This document shows, piece by piece, positions 11,437-21,578 of a stretch of DNA of 64,000 bases. Source of the stretch: Botrytis cinerea B05.10. Its lineage: Eukaryota; Ascomycota; Leotiomycetes; Helotiales; Sclerotiniaceae. The first letter of the stretch is position 1. Each line of letters opens with the position of its first letter. Made by a program: the position numbers and the translations under genes. The notes beneath the pieces were generated by a model that was given only the letters and a program-made list of their open reading frames with translations, searched no databases and was not told the DNA's origin. The stretch spans positions 1,860,001 to 1,924,000 of the forward strand of contig NC_037322.1 of assembly GCF_000143535.2 (NCBI RefSeq). The letters are read 5' to 3'.

Positions 11437-12977
11437 GAAGAATGAAACAGTAGCGACATGGAAATCTGTATGATCCCGTGAATTTCGTCATCAAGAACAT
11501 TTCACGTATCTGGCAGGGAAGGAACTAAATGGGAGAAGTTCTGAGGAAAGTACTTCTGCTTTCGGGGATCTGTGAAGATCTGATATGCAGCATACAAAAA
11601 TGTGAAATTGTAGCTGTAATGGAGAGGAACTACACACAATAACAATGACTCGTGCTCGTTGACGTGAAGTTTTTCTCAAACTGACGTTCACCCCTTTATG
11701 CCCCGCAGTTTCGAGTATTCAACGCCTCGGATTGTTTGCGCAGATATCTACCAACGCCGGTATTGGTAGACCAGGTGGAACTTCAAATATTGTGCGTGGA
11801 TTGGTAAAAACCACCAATTCTGGTCTTCATATCAAATATAATAAGTAATTTGACACTGGCCAACGAGTTTTGGAAAGTAGGAGATGGCTTAAATTTTTGT
11901 ATCTCGTTCGTCCCACAATCATGCAAATGGTCCTCTACCCGATATAGCTCTACTTATTAATGACCTTTTCTTAACCACATCCCACATCTATCCCGGCATT
12001 CTCACTTGTCGGACATCATATTGAAATATTACTATCAACTCTGATATCTCAGCAACTCATGCATAACCCCAGGCTCTCGTCTCGTTATATGTTCCAAGCA
12101 GCAAAAGTGGACCGGACTCGAATAGCTCTCCAATTCATCTCACTCCATCAATGTCCCCACACAGTATGATTAACATGAATCACTTAACTCCGAAATCGTG
12201 ATTCAAAAAAGGACAAATGGAAGAGTCAATTCGCACTCACGTGCAAAAAATGAAGCTAGAAAGCACTAGCGCCATCAAATCATGACGGCACCTTTGAGTT
12301 TCTCCCCACACAGACAGACAACTTGTCCCAACCATTACCGACGCCATCCATATCGACATCCCGTTCTATTCCCAGATGAATTTTCATAAATAATATTAAT
12401 AACCCCTTTATATATGGTAACCTCGTATCAAATGTGAAAATGAGAAACTTCATCTTATATCGCAACGAGATCTCAACTTCTAAGTATAAAAACACTCTCT
12501 TCCACGCGAAGACGTGAATCATGGTCACAACATCAACACCCCAACTTCGAACTACCGCGCGCCGCGTACGTCAACCACATCTTTCCGCGATGGACATTAT
12601 ACCCTATACCCAAGAACCGGGTAAGGGTTCGCAGATGTCGATCTTTGGTGTCGATCTAGGACATGCATGTCCGGCACATGCGTTTGTATGGATGTGGAAA
12701 CGTGGGGTGCGGAGAAGAACGCTCAGATCCAAATGATGCTTCTCTGCAGCGCGTCACAGCCGAAAGAAATAAATTTCCGCATTGTTGCTACGAATGATAT
12801 TGCTCTTGGATGGAAAGAATAGTCCGAAGTTGATGGCTATCTTCCTTTCAGATGCATCGGCGTAGATCATCACTATGTATGTAAGTGCTACAAGGCCAGA
12901 TAAGTATATGAACCCCTCTTTCTTGCTTTCTTTTTCTGCTCTCTTTCGTACCCCATACCCAAATTTTTCACCCCAAA
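11437..12977. other. Intergenic DNA upstream of the transporter gene
   Basis: No gene I can support. A 71-codon frame at 12521-12736 has no recognisable motif. The last 100 bases before 12978 are pyrimidine-rich, with CAAAATGGC around the start codon, as expected for a fungal promoter and 5' UTR. Confidence 0.5.
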
Positions 12978-13994
12978 ATGGCTTCAGCATCGCACCATGA
13001 CTACACTCCTAATCCCGCCCTCTATACGGGCAATCCCTTAGCCCATGCCCATAGCAATTCCGCCAACTCCATCTACTTTGCCCCGTTTGCTGGTGCCCTC
13101 CAGCCCGGGCTGTATCGACCTCCTAAGAAAAACATAGCAAATCCTGCACCTTTAGGACTTGCCGCCTTTGCATTGACGACATTCGTATTAAGCTTGATAA
13201 ATTGGCATACGAGAGATGTTTCGCAGCCCAATATTGTGGTTGCGTTGTCTTTTGGGTATGGCGGGTTGGTTCAGTTGTTGGCAGGGATGTGGTATGTTTC
13301 TTTTCTTGCATCTGTTGGCTCATGCAAATTCAATGTATTGCGGAGAAAAAGCAGACTCGAGTGTCAAGAGCTTTTGCTGACGAGGATGATATAGGGAAAT
13401 GGCAGCTGGAAATACATTTGGTGCCACAGCATTAAGTTCCTACGGAGGATTTTGGATATCTCTCGCGATTGTTTTGACACCAGGTGGATTTGGAATTCAA
13501 GCATCCTATGAAAATCCATTACATTTTTACTATGCATTTGGATTTTTCCTTATGGTATTTCATCTTTTCCTTTATAAACCCCATGTATCCCCTAATCCCA
13601 CGAACTAATATCTCCCTAGGGCTGGTTCATATTCACCTTCATGCTCTGGATTCTTACTCTTCGCTCCACCGTCTTCTTCTCCTTTCTCTTCTTTACGGTT
13701 GATCTCACCTTCCTGATGCTGGGTCTCGCCTACTTGTACCCTGGAGAAGCAGGTCCAAATTTGGCTCTACAAAAAGCAGGCGGAATGTTTGGGCTCCTAG
13801 CAACATTTGCAGCGTGGTATATAACACTAGCTGGGTTGGCGGATGATTCGAATAGCTTCTTTACGGTCCCGGTGTGGCATTTCCCATGGAGTGATAAGGG
13901 GAGAGAGATGAAGAGAGTAAGGAGTAGAAGCTTGGAGGAGGGGAGCGTTGGAGGGAGGAGCGAGGAACAAAAAACCAGGGAAGCGACTGTATAG
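12978..13994 (+). CDS. GPR1/FUN34/YaaH (SatP) family acetate transporter
   Basis: Exons 12978-13291, 13395-13554 and 13620-13994 give 282 residues. The family signature NPAPLGLAAFALTTFVLS opens the first membrane helix, and exons 1-2 join to read MWEMAAGNTFGATALSSYG, another strongly conserved block. Six membrane helices can be followed (around LGLAAFALTTFVLSL, VVALSFGYGGLVQLLAG, the FWISLAIVL region, the GWFIFTFMLWILTL region, the VFFSFLFFTVDLTFLMLGL region and GMFGLLATFAAWYITLAGL), with a hydrophilic N-terminus and a basic C-terminal tail. Members such as yeast Ady2 and Aspergillus AcpA are plasma-membrane acetate/proton symporters or acetate-sensing proteins; the exact substrate here is inferred. 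The intact NPAPLGL motif and normal length argue for a functional gene. Confidence 0.95.
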
Positions 13995-16053
13995 TTGAGG
14001 CGTAGTGGAATGTTGATACGATAGGAACCGAATCTGAACGATATTAAAAATGGGTAGCTGGGTGTCAATACTTTGTGAAAAGAGCTGCGACGATGTAGCG
14101 AATGTTTGTCAAGGTTTGAGATGTACATACCATACATGAAAGGTTTGCAGGGAAAATACAAAAAGAAATGAATAGCAAAAGAATTGATCTAATTGAGAAT
14201 AGTGACATCAATGACCACCATTATCGAACCTGTCTTTCATGCATGTATGATATTGATACCATTATGCACATCAGGAATATTTTGCGCTCCGGATTATCGG
14301 AAAAGATATTTCGCACTGGCTGAAGATTCGATGACATTCATTTCTTGGGTTGTTATTAAAGATGTTGTTGTAGATACCGCATGTGGTATCGCAATGAAGT
14401 TATAATCTCGGAAAGCGTGATTGACCACTAGATACCTAGCAGTCTTCGACCAAGTCAAAACATCTTCACGCTTAGAAATTACAAAGGATTGACAGCTCGT
14501 CGTCGCTAAGAACCTCTATCATACAAATCGTGAATAGCTTCAATACCAAATCCAGTCCCACAACCACCAAAAATTCTTCTTCACAACCCAGCCCAAGGCC
14601 AAATATGCAATGAAAAAAAAAAAAAGATTTCAAAAACTGGTCAGACGTCCATCAACACCCACCCCAATCCAGACTCCTAAGAGAACCAAAAGAGGGTCGA
14701 GATCATCACCACTTTCTATACAAATCAAGTCACTGTTGCCAGGACTCAACTCGTCCCTCCTTGCGGAGAGAAACGAAAGCAAAAACGGTTTCACTCTAGG
14801 GCATCGAGGATCGGCTCATCGTCCCAGTTGGAGTCTGTGGCTCTTGTAGAGAACACAGAAGAAGGACGTTTACTAAAGAAATGATTCTTTGAAGTATTGT
14901 CGATACTTTTTTCCCTGAGGGTCTGGGGACGAGAGGAATTTATAGAGGTTGGACTTGGTCTGTGCGAGGGTAGCGCGAGAGGGTTGGGGTGACAAATGGT
15001 GCAAACATGGCTGCTTTGGGGTTAGGGCGGAAAAGTCTGCGGTGGAGTGGGGTGGTTAGTGGGGCTTTTGAGAAGTTTCTGCTGTGAATTTTTTTGGTGG
15101 GGCTGAGGTGGGGATAGCCTTGCTGCAAGGCTGGATCTGGAATTTGCGGCTGTTTGGCTGTATGGCTGTATGTGTGGCTGGATTGTTTCATGGATGGATG
15201 GATGGATGGATGGCTTGATGGCTTGATTGGTAGATTTCTTATTATGTATCTTGGTTTGTTTGTTATATCCCTGTCACTTGGTGAATGGCCTTTTCTGCTT
15301 CATGTGACTTCGTTCTTCCTTCATTCCTCACTCTCACGACCTCGAGATGCTCAACCAACGCGTGTGGATTGTGAGATTCTAGCTTGGGGAATGGCAACCA
15401 GACATTGTGAGGCTGTCAGCACTCGTGCCAGCTCTTGTGCCAGCTCTGAACATCTTAAGAGACCTTCCCTTACGTCACTCATATTGCTCATTGTTATTCG
15501 AGTCTCGTTGCAGGTTGCTTTCTGCCTCAGAATCGTGAACTCTGAAGTCGAGATTAATGTCGTTGGTTCTGCATATCTCTCACAATTGTGGACTTCAAAT
15601 TTACTACTTGGCTCAACATATTTATAACTTAAGGAGTGTAGGTTAACACATTATGTTTCCTCGAATTCGAGATTGAATTGATCTTCAGTGAAAAAATACT
15701 TTCATTCTTGCTTAGCCCTACTCTAGTGAGTTGGCTAATCTGGCTTATCAACTAAAAGACTTTCAACTTTCAATTCTGAAATTCCAAGGTTTACTTCAAA
15801 AAAATACTTCTGCTATATATTAATACTTCCACAAACATCAATATTTCTCTTTCACAATCCCCCTTCGATCGCCAGTGTTACCCACGAAGAGTGATTACGC
15901 TACTTGACTTCCGAAAAGCCCATTTGACATCAGACGATTGCTCATAAATTTATCGTCCTCCTCTCGTGGTTCAATCCAGCAGTGGCAACTGCAAGTGTCA
16001 TCCAATCTCTTCCTTCTAATCTCAAAACTCTATATACCACATTTTCATGCGAC
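13995..16053. other. Intergenic DNA with a GGAT microsatellite
   Basis: No gene seen in 2 kb. It contains a homopolymer A run near 14610 and a tetranucleotide repeat at about 15191-15212. The last 150 bases, with pyrimidine-rich stretches, are probably the promoter of the 16054 gene. Confidence 0.5.
15191..15212 (+). repeat. (TGGA)n microsatellite
   Basis: Five and a half perfect copies of the tetranucleotide TGGA in a gene-free stretch. Confidence 0.9.
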
Positions 16054-16926
16054 ATGGCACCGAGTCTGAGGTCGAAGATTCTCAAATCTCTTCCTTTAAG
16101 GGCCAGGAAAATGTTTACTTCTAGAGCTGCTTTGAAAAATGCAGATGATAAATCGCCTGTTTCCAATCCATTCCCGTTTTTACAACTTCCTGCAGAATTG
16201 CGGATTCAGATATATGAAGAACTCGCTCCAAAGTCGGAATCGAAATCCAGAAATGTCTTAAGAGTCACACGGACTCATTTAAGAAAAGATCCCGAGAGAG
16301 GAAAATATGCTATAGAAAGGTGTTTAACGAACGATGCTAGCCGTCACTACCCAGAAATATTACGTTTGAATCGACTGATTTATCATGAGGCCATGCCACT
16401 GTGGTATGGGATCGATAAGCTTCAAATCTGGATAATTAGCCCAGTAATCGAATTCAACATAAAAACAACTCTACCGAGCAATTTACCTTATTTCCTGAGA
16501 TTCATAACGTCGCTTCGCATCGATATTTTCGTTGAGAATGATGATATATCATCGGCATTAAAATCAGGGGGACCACAGACGCCTAGATTTTGGACAAAGT
16601 TTGGAAACCGTTTGGCTGAACATGGCACCCTCACACACCTTCACCTGCGCTTCTCATTGCGAACACCAATACGGCTTCCACTCTCCACCTTTCCTTCACA
16701 TTTTCTCGACATTCTTTTGGACTCCTACGTCGAACCTTTTCGAGGAATATCAGGATTGTTGAATCTGAAAACTCAAATCGACGTACGACACAATCCGTTC
16801 TACCAGGGCGAAAGAAATGAAATCAGCCTTGGGACAAGAGTTTATTCCTCTGTGGAGGAAGATGCACGTGCGTATCTGGACACTTTCGAGTCTGAAATGC
16901 TCCAAGTCACAAAGTCGATACATTGA
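16054..16926 (+). CDS. 2EXR/F-box-like (DUF7730-type) protein
   Basis: A single exon of 290 residues from the ATG at 16054; an upstream in-frame GTG frame is ignored because fungi start on ATG. Residues 40-57 read FPFLQLPAELRIQIYEEL, the classic opening of fungal 2EXR/F-box-like domains (FxxLPxELRxxIY). About 75 residues on, ILRLNRLIYHEAMPLWYGID matches the typical LLxxxRxIYxEAxxLxYxxN ending of the same domain. Such proteins are abundant in filamentous ascomycetes; an F-box-like role in recruiting ubiquitin-ligase substrates is often proposed but rarely tested. The C-terminal half has no motif I recognise. It has no membrane segment. Its LIYHEAMPLWYG motif resembles VCK...LLYxxN in the tandem-array proteins, a distant relation at most. 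Confidence 0.8.
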   Translation: MAPSLRSKILKSLPLRARKMFTSRAALKNADDKSPVSNPFPFLQLPAELRIQIYEELAPKSESKSRNVLRVTRTHLRKDPERGKYAIERCLTNDASRHYPEILRLNRLIYHEAMPLWYGIDKLQIWIISPVIEFNIKTTLPSNLPYFLRFITSLRIDIFVENDDISSALKSGGPQTPRFWTKFGNRLAEHGTLTHLHLRFSLRTPIRLPLSTFPSHFLDILLDSYVEPFRGISGLLNLKTQIDVRHNPFYQGERNEISLGTRVYSSVEEDARAYLDTFESEMLQVTKSIH

Positions 16927-17872
16927 TATACTACAACCATCACCCATATCTCCACTTCTACGATATGATTGTAGAATTACGTGCTGTATATACGAAACGA
17001 ATACATGGTCCCTGAATATGCGATATCATCTATCAGATTTAACCACGTTCGGAAACTTTGAGAGATGGTGAATCCATCTGCCCAGCAGTACTACATCTCA
17101 ATATGTCATTGGTCACTTGGTACTCCCAGATCGCTAAACTATCGATCAGAACGTATTCAACATCCATGCAACGAAGAGATTTCCAGCAATATTCCCCGCA
17201 AATTTCCAGGCAGAAAATCAAAAGCTCAAGTCGGATATCTCGTAAATATGTATTCGAACATGTTCACACATATAGACGAAGTCCTCCCGGATCCTCTTTC
17301 ATCAAATTATAATTATAATTACCTGGTTTCTCTCATCTCCTCATCTTCGATCTCGGTTCCTCTATAATCATCACACTTGTTCGAAACCTCTCCTCGAAAT
17401 CATTACATCGACATGGGCATATCAGATATTTATTTTTTGTACTTGTGTAATCTATTTTTTTTTTTTTTTTTTCACTTTATTTTATTTCTTGGATAACTTT
17501 GAGATGGAGAGGAAACTCGATGCGTTTCAAAGACGGCATGTATCGTATCATGTCACGGAACCTTTCACTTACTACTCCCATCTCATTTCTCAAATGCGAA
17601 GCGTTTGAAATAATGATATGAAGGCCTGAGGATGTTTTCACTTTGGGTTTTCGTAGTTGGACTTGCACTTGTAGGTGCACCTATATTTGGTTCATCGACG
17701 AGTATGGGATAGGATATGATATGGTTGGAAAGGTTGTGGATTTTGGGGTCGTTTGGATGTGGGAATTTGTGATGTATAATTTTTAATGTGTAATTCATAA
17801 TTTCTAATTGTTAATTTCTTATACATGATCGTTAGGTAGGCATATCTAATTTATCTAATATGTTTGATATAT
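16927..17872. other. Intergenic DNA up to the retrotransposon
   Basis: No gene seen. Contains a poly-T run at about 17455-17472 and becomes very AT-rich at its right end. Positions 17851-17872 are repeated on the far side of the retrotransposon (28850-28871), see the target-site finding. Confidence 0.55.
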
Positions 17873-18143
17873 TGTAAAAGTGTAGAAGGTGGTAATGGTC
17901 ACACAAGAAAAGCCTTCGCATATACCAAGCATAGAGCAAGTGGCTACACGTAGTAAAATGGGGTGAATCGCTACATCGCGACAGCGAGGTGAGGGAGACG
18001 GTAGGAGCTGGGCACTCAATTCTTCAGGAGACAACTTTAGAAGGTAGAAAATTCGATGATATTTTTAGGTCTACAGAAGAGAAGCTATAAATACTAAACG
18101 TTGGTAGCACGTGACCCTGAAGTCACGTGTTTTCACTCTCACA
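17873..18143 (-). repeat. 3' LTR of the retrotransposon
   Basis: A 271-bp terminal repeat matching 28572-28842 with no difference that I can see. In element orientation it reads TGTGAGAGTG...CTTTTACA, with an inverted CACGTG pair near the U3 end and a TATTTATAG TATA-like box about 20 bp further on. Confidence 0.95.
18108..18129. promoter_or_regulatory. Inverted pair of E-boxes in the 3' LTR
   Basis: CACGTGAC, six bases (CCTGAA), then GTCACGTG: an 8-bp perfect inverted repeat with two CACGTG cores, the typical target of bHLH regulators (Cbf1-type in fungi). The same block is at 28807-28828 in the promoter LTR, just upstream of a TATA-like box. A role in transcription is inferred. Confidence 0.6.
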
Positions 18144-18157
18144 TTCCTCCCCACTTT
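18144..18157 (-). other. Polypurine tract
   Basis: On the minus strand AAAGTGGGGAGGAA abuts the 3' LTR, the position and composition expected for the plus-strand primer of an LTR retrotransposon. Confidence 0.85.
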
Positions 18158-18224
18158 GGTCAATTGATCGCCCGATCAATTAAAGTCAAGAATCCAAACA
18201 ACAATGCTCTTTTTGCTGCGATCA

Positions 18225-18251
18225 TAACTTCGCGAAAAGTTTGCGAAGTTA
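18225..18251. repeat. 27-bp palindrome, copy 1 (3' of ORF3)
   Basis: Arm TAACTTCGC, spacer GAAAAGTTT, arm GCGAAGTTA, here extended to 15 nt from the centre by flanking CA/TG. It lies between the ORF3 stop and the polypurine tract. Confidence 0.95.
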
Positions 18252-18274
18252 TGAAATGCGTTTATCGTCTTCCT

Positions 18275-21166
18275 TTACGACTCTGGTTGAGAACTCCGAC
18301 CAGCAAGCCTTCCACTGCGTCTCTCTCCAGGAATAACTTCACGTATTCTTCTTGAACCTCTTGGTCGCCCAGGGAGACCTCGACTGTTGGAAAGGCCACC
18401 TCTCATTACGCCCGTAACTCCCTCGTTCTCGTCTCTTTCGTCGTTCAATCTCCTATCTTGTCCCGTGAGTTCGCGTCTTCTTCGTTTTACACGTCTGGTT
18501 CCTTGGGGAGAGGGGGCAGGGCTCGGGGGTTGGGGCGATGGAGGGGGAGTAGCATCTTCACCGCTGGTGTCTGTAGAGAATCCCAGCATTCCTTCTTCTT
18601 CATCGGCTGAAGCATATTTTCGTTTCTGTCCAGCTGCCGGTTCTACAGAGGCTACATAATAGTACGATTTTTCACCATAAGCCGATTCTTTAGAGATGAC
18701 ATCAGTGAAAGCGCGTTGATGTTGATGCCAAATTTCTTTCTGATGTCGACGGTACCAATCATGGAATTCGTCGTCAGTCATTTCGAGGAGGAGTGAAGCT
18801 TCGATGAGAACGGAGTGATTATCCCATGGCAATCTCCCGACAAGAGCTTGTTCGACAGGGTTTTCAGTAATCAGATGGCATTCGGCAGCAAACCCTGGAA
18901 TTTCGTGTTGTCCATCCCACGTGACTGTCTTGTTGAAGATTGGCTTCAAGTTGCTGTGGGCATCCCTCAGGTCTTGGTACTTCATGCCATTCTCGAGGAT
19001 CGGATCCAAGGTTCCATCATTTCTTTTCTTCACAGCCGTATATGGAACAATTGTGGCTGCGAACGGCTCATCCCCGTACGCGTCCATGTATGGCCGGATA
19101 GAGGTAGGGTTCCCTCCAGCTACGAGTGCCCACGAGTTATTCCGTCCATTCATGTACTGATCGGACTTCGTCAAGTTGGTGTAACTCTGGTGTCGTCTCT
19201 TAGCTGTGATATCATGAAAGAATCCATGATCGAAGATCATCTTGCCCTTGCCAAGCGTACTTTCAGCCAAGGTTCTCCAGTCTGTATCGTTCAGAGCGGA
19301 AGGTTTAACCCTTCCGTGTACGACTTCAGTTTGCGACGTATTCTCACCATTTTCGTCATGGGAATGTACGACGTACGCTGTAATGTGATCCGCTACCTTG
19401 TAGTCGGATACGGTATACAGGTCCCTAGCATTTCCATGCACAAAGGTGCGATCAAAGTCTTCCTCTGCTTGGATGATGAGCGCAGGGAATGGTACCGTCA
19501 CCAAGCGGTACTCCTGATCCATGCGTTGTTTAGCCACTTCTCTCCAAAGCATCAGGTCTTGTCTGCAGCCTTGCTGCCAAGGGGCGTAGTAGCAGTGATG
19601 AGCGAAGCCAAGTCCCTGCTTTTCGTACCGGTTGTGGTGACAATACATTTTTATCGATGCAGACACAGAATCGGAACATCGGTCCATCAACATAGTGAGG
19701 ATTGGATCAGTAGCCAACGCTCTTCGTCTACCTACTTCATGAACTTTTGTGAGGGTGGCGGGTGGCTCCAGTTCGAACGCTGGCTCACTAGCTGAGGGAT
19801 TTAAGGGTCGAAACTTCAAAACTCCAAGGATCCTCTTCTTCCTTTCCTTGTTCGCGCCTTCGTTTAGCTTGAACCAGGCGAAGTACTTGTCGTGTATCCG
19901 CACGTCGTCGATACGGTCCCTGCGTTTATACACAGTTTTGAGACGGTGGACAAGATACTCGCTCTTCACTCGAGTAGTTTTGAGGCCTAGCACGTTCGCT
20001 AGGTGGCGGAGGTGGAAGTTGCAAAGTCCTTCAGGTCTGCGCGGAATTAATTCGGCCATGGTCATCCAGCCGATTTGTTTGGCCACGAATTTTTCTTTCA
20101 AGGCTAGGTACCAGTCCTTTGATACTAGAGCCTCCGGTGGGCATTTGCACGATTCGGGCTGTTCCACATTTTCTGCCTCCTCCTCACTTCCCAATGGTGC
20201 AGCTTGTCTCACGATCCACTTATCCATCAAGCAATTTTGTCGCGGCTCTTTGTCTTCTTCAGCCACTGTGACTCCCAATCTTGACCATCTCTCCAGGTTT
20301 GCGATCACTTCCTCATTGGGAGGTGGAGATGGTATGGCACTGAATTCAATGTGTGAGTCTCCTGCCGGTGGGACGTCTTCCGAGTAGTCGGAACTTTCCT
20401 CTCCAAGCATTCCGACCATATTGTACTTAAGGCCAAGTTGTTTTCGACTCTCGTCATCCCACTCAAAGGCTTTAAGTTCTTGCTTAGGGTCGAGGACTTT
20501 GAAAGCCATCCTAAACTCAGAAGGCATCAAGTGTCTGTTAACCCGCACTCCAGGCTTGGGGGGGCTTGTCAGTCGGCGTATGAGCTCTCCATTGACCACT
20601 TCTAGTAACGTGTCGGGGTCAGCCAATTTGACTACTTTGGTTAGCTCATATTGGAACCTAGTTCCGTATGTCATGATGAGGATTGTGGCGAAGGTAACGC
20701 CTTTACGAGAATGGTGCCACAGCAGGCTGAGTTTGTCGATAGCCTTTTGTCGCATGCGCCGAATCTTTTCTATTCTTGTGAGAGTCTCTTTGTTGTCGAT
20801 CTTCATTTGCTTCGTCGATACATTGGCTTTGATGTGGAGATTATCTCGAATGATGGTGATCATGGACATTTCTTTCAGGTTGTCTCCGCAGTCTTTCTGA
20901 GCATCAACCCAGTTATTGAACTCTAAGTACTTGGCGTATCGTTCTTCTTCCGGAAATGTTTGGATGGCTTCATGGGCCCTCATCATTGCTAGTATAGCTT
21001 CGTTCCCTGCAGTTATTATCGCATTGTGTCGCATGTGCTGAAGTCGTATGTCTGACACATCAATCATCATGGCCTGATCTTGTTCTTCCTCATTGCCACT
21101 AGGGGCTGGAGATTGGTTGTCTGATGAATGGTGGCCTGAACCTGTACTATTGTCTTCGTCCGACAT
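18275..21166 (-). CDS. Retrotransposon ORF3 in the env position: unknown 963-aa protein
   Basis: ATG at 21166, 412 bp downstream of the pol stop and 21 bp after a palindrome copy; stop at 18275, just before another copy and the polypurine tract. I do not recognise the whole protein. Residues 1-40 are acidic and disordered. Residues about 384-412 (LRHLANVLGLKTTRVKSEYL then VHRL) fit the SAP DNA-binding motif pattern. Residues about 509-534 hold a Cys/His cluster (CHH, then HHC 14 residues on, then C) that could bind zinc. The tail from about residue 870 is Pro/Ser-rich with KRRRR and further Arg-rich runs, a likely nuclear signal. No signal peptide, membrane segment or furin-like site is visible, so it is not an envelope protein. 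It lacks RT, integrase or obvious tyrosine-recombinase motifs. A nuclear or nucleic-acid-binding accessory role is inferred. An uninterrupted frame of this size implies selection. Confidence 0.9.
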   Translation of the reverse strand: MSDEDNSTGSGHHSSDNQSPAPSGNEEEQDQAMMIDVSDIRLQHMRHNAIITAGNEAILAMMRAHEAIQTFPEEERYAKYLEFNNWVDAQKDCGDNLKEMSMITIIRDNLHIKANVSTKQMKIDNKETLTRIEKIRRMRQKAIDKLSLLWHHSRKGVTFATILIMTYGTRFQYELTKVVKLADPDTLLEVVNGELIRRLTSPPKPGVRVNRHLMPSEFRMAFKVLDPKQELKAFEWDDESRKQLGLKYNMVGMLGEESSDYSEDVPPAGDSHIEFSAIPSPPPNEEVIANLERWSRLGVTVAEEDKEPRQNCLMDKWIVRQAAPLGSEEEAENVEQPESCKCPPEALVSKDWYLALKEKFVAKQIGWMTMAELIPRRPEGLCNFHLRHLANVLGLKTTRVKSEYLVHRLKTVYKRRDRIDDVRIHDKYFAWFKLNEGANKERKKRILGVLKFRPLNPSASEPAFELEPPATLTKVHEVGRRRALATDPILTMLMDRCSDSVSASIKMYCHHNRYEKQGLGFAHHCYYAPWQQGCRQDLMLWREVAKQRMDQEYRLVTVPFPALIIQAEEDFDRTFVHGNARDLYTVSDYKVADHITAYVVHSHDENGENTSQTEVVHGRVKPSALNDTDWRTLAESTLGKGKMIFDHGFFHDITAKRRHQSYTNLTKSDQYMNGRNNSWALVAGGNPTSIRPYMDAYGDEPFAATIVPYTAVKKRNDGTLDPILENGMKYQDLRDAHSNLKPIFNKTVTWDGQHEIPGFAAECHLITENPVEQALVGRLPWDNHSVLIEASLLLEMTDDEFHDWYRRHQKEIWHQHQRAFTDVISKESAYGEKSYYYVASVEPAAGQKRKYASADEEEGMLGFSTDTSGEDATPPPSPQPPSPAPSPQGTRRVKRRRRELTGQDRRLNDERDENEGVTGVMRGGLSNSRGLPGRPRGSRRIREVIPGERRSGRLAGRSSQPES

Positions 21167-21578
21167 CGTGAAAGTCTGTGTTGAATGTAACTTCGCGAAA
21201 AGTTTGCGAAGTTATATTTTACAGAAAAGGTGAAAGTATTTTTAAGAAAAGATATAAGAGAAGGGAATTAGTGAGAAGTAGGATTTAAAGGAGGCAAGAG
21301 AGATATTTTTGAGATAGGGAGCTGCTGAGTAAAGGGTTGTAGTGTTTTGAACCTCAAGTGAAGAGAGAAAATGGAAACTCTGTCTGCCTTTATAGAACTT
21401 TTCTAGCTCTTCTGGACTTAGATGTGGTTCTCTAAGCGATCTAATTATAAAGGCAATGAAAGGGTATAATACAAAGAGACGCATTCTTAACCCGAATAAG
21501 GAAGTTCTCGATTTCTAACAAAGACAAACGAAGTTTACCATTCTACCCTACCTTGGTGTATGGTTGACGCCCCGTCAA
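21167..21578 (-). other. Pol-ORF3 spacer with one palindrome
   Basis: A 412-bp non-coding gap between the pol stop and the ORF3 ATG. Palindrome copy 2 (21188-21214) is near its downstream end. How ORF3 is translated (splicing, subgenomic promoter or internal entry) is not evident from the sequence. Confidence 0.7.
21188..21214. repeat. 27-bp palindrome, copy 2 (before ORF3)
   Basis: Same 27 bases as the other copies, same orientation of the asymmetric spacer, 21 bp upstream of the ORF3 ATG. Confidence 0.95.

Noticed and set aside
12521..12736. 71-codon frame upstream of the transporter
   Set aside because: Has an ATG but no family motif, and it lies in the likely promoter region of the next gene.
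18815..19795. 326-codon plus-strand open frame opposite ORF3
   Set aside because: Antisense shadow of the retrotransposon ORF3; no recognisable motif and no independent start context.
19749..20387. 212-codon plus-strand open frame opposite ORF3
   Set aside because: Another antisense shadow of ORF3.
18275..21166. ORF3 as a retroviral envelope
   Set aside because: No signal peptide, no transmembrane helix and no fusion-type segment; composition is nuclear-like.
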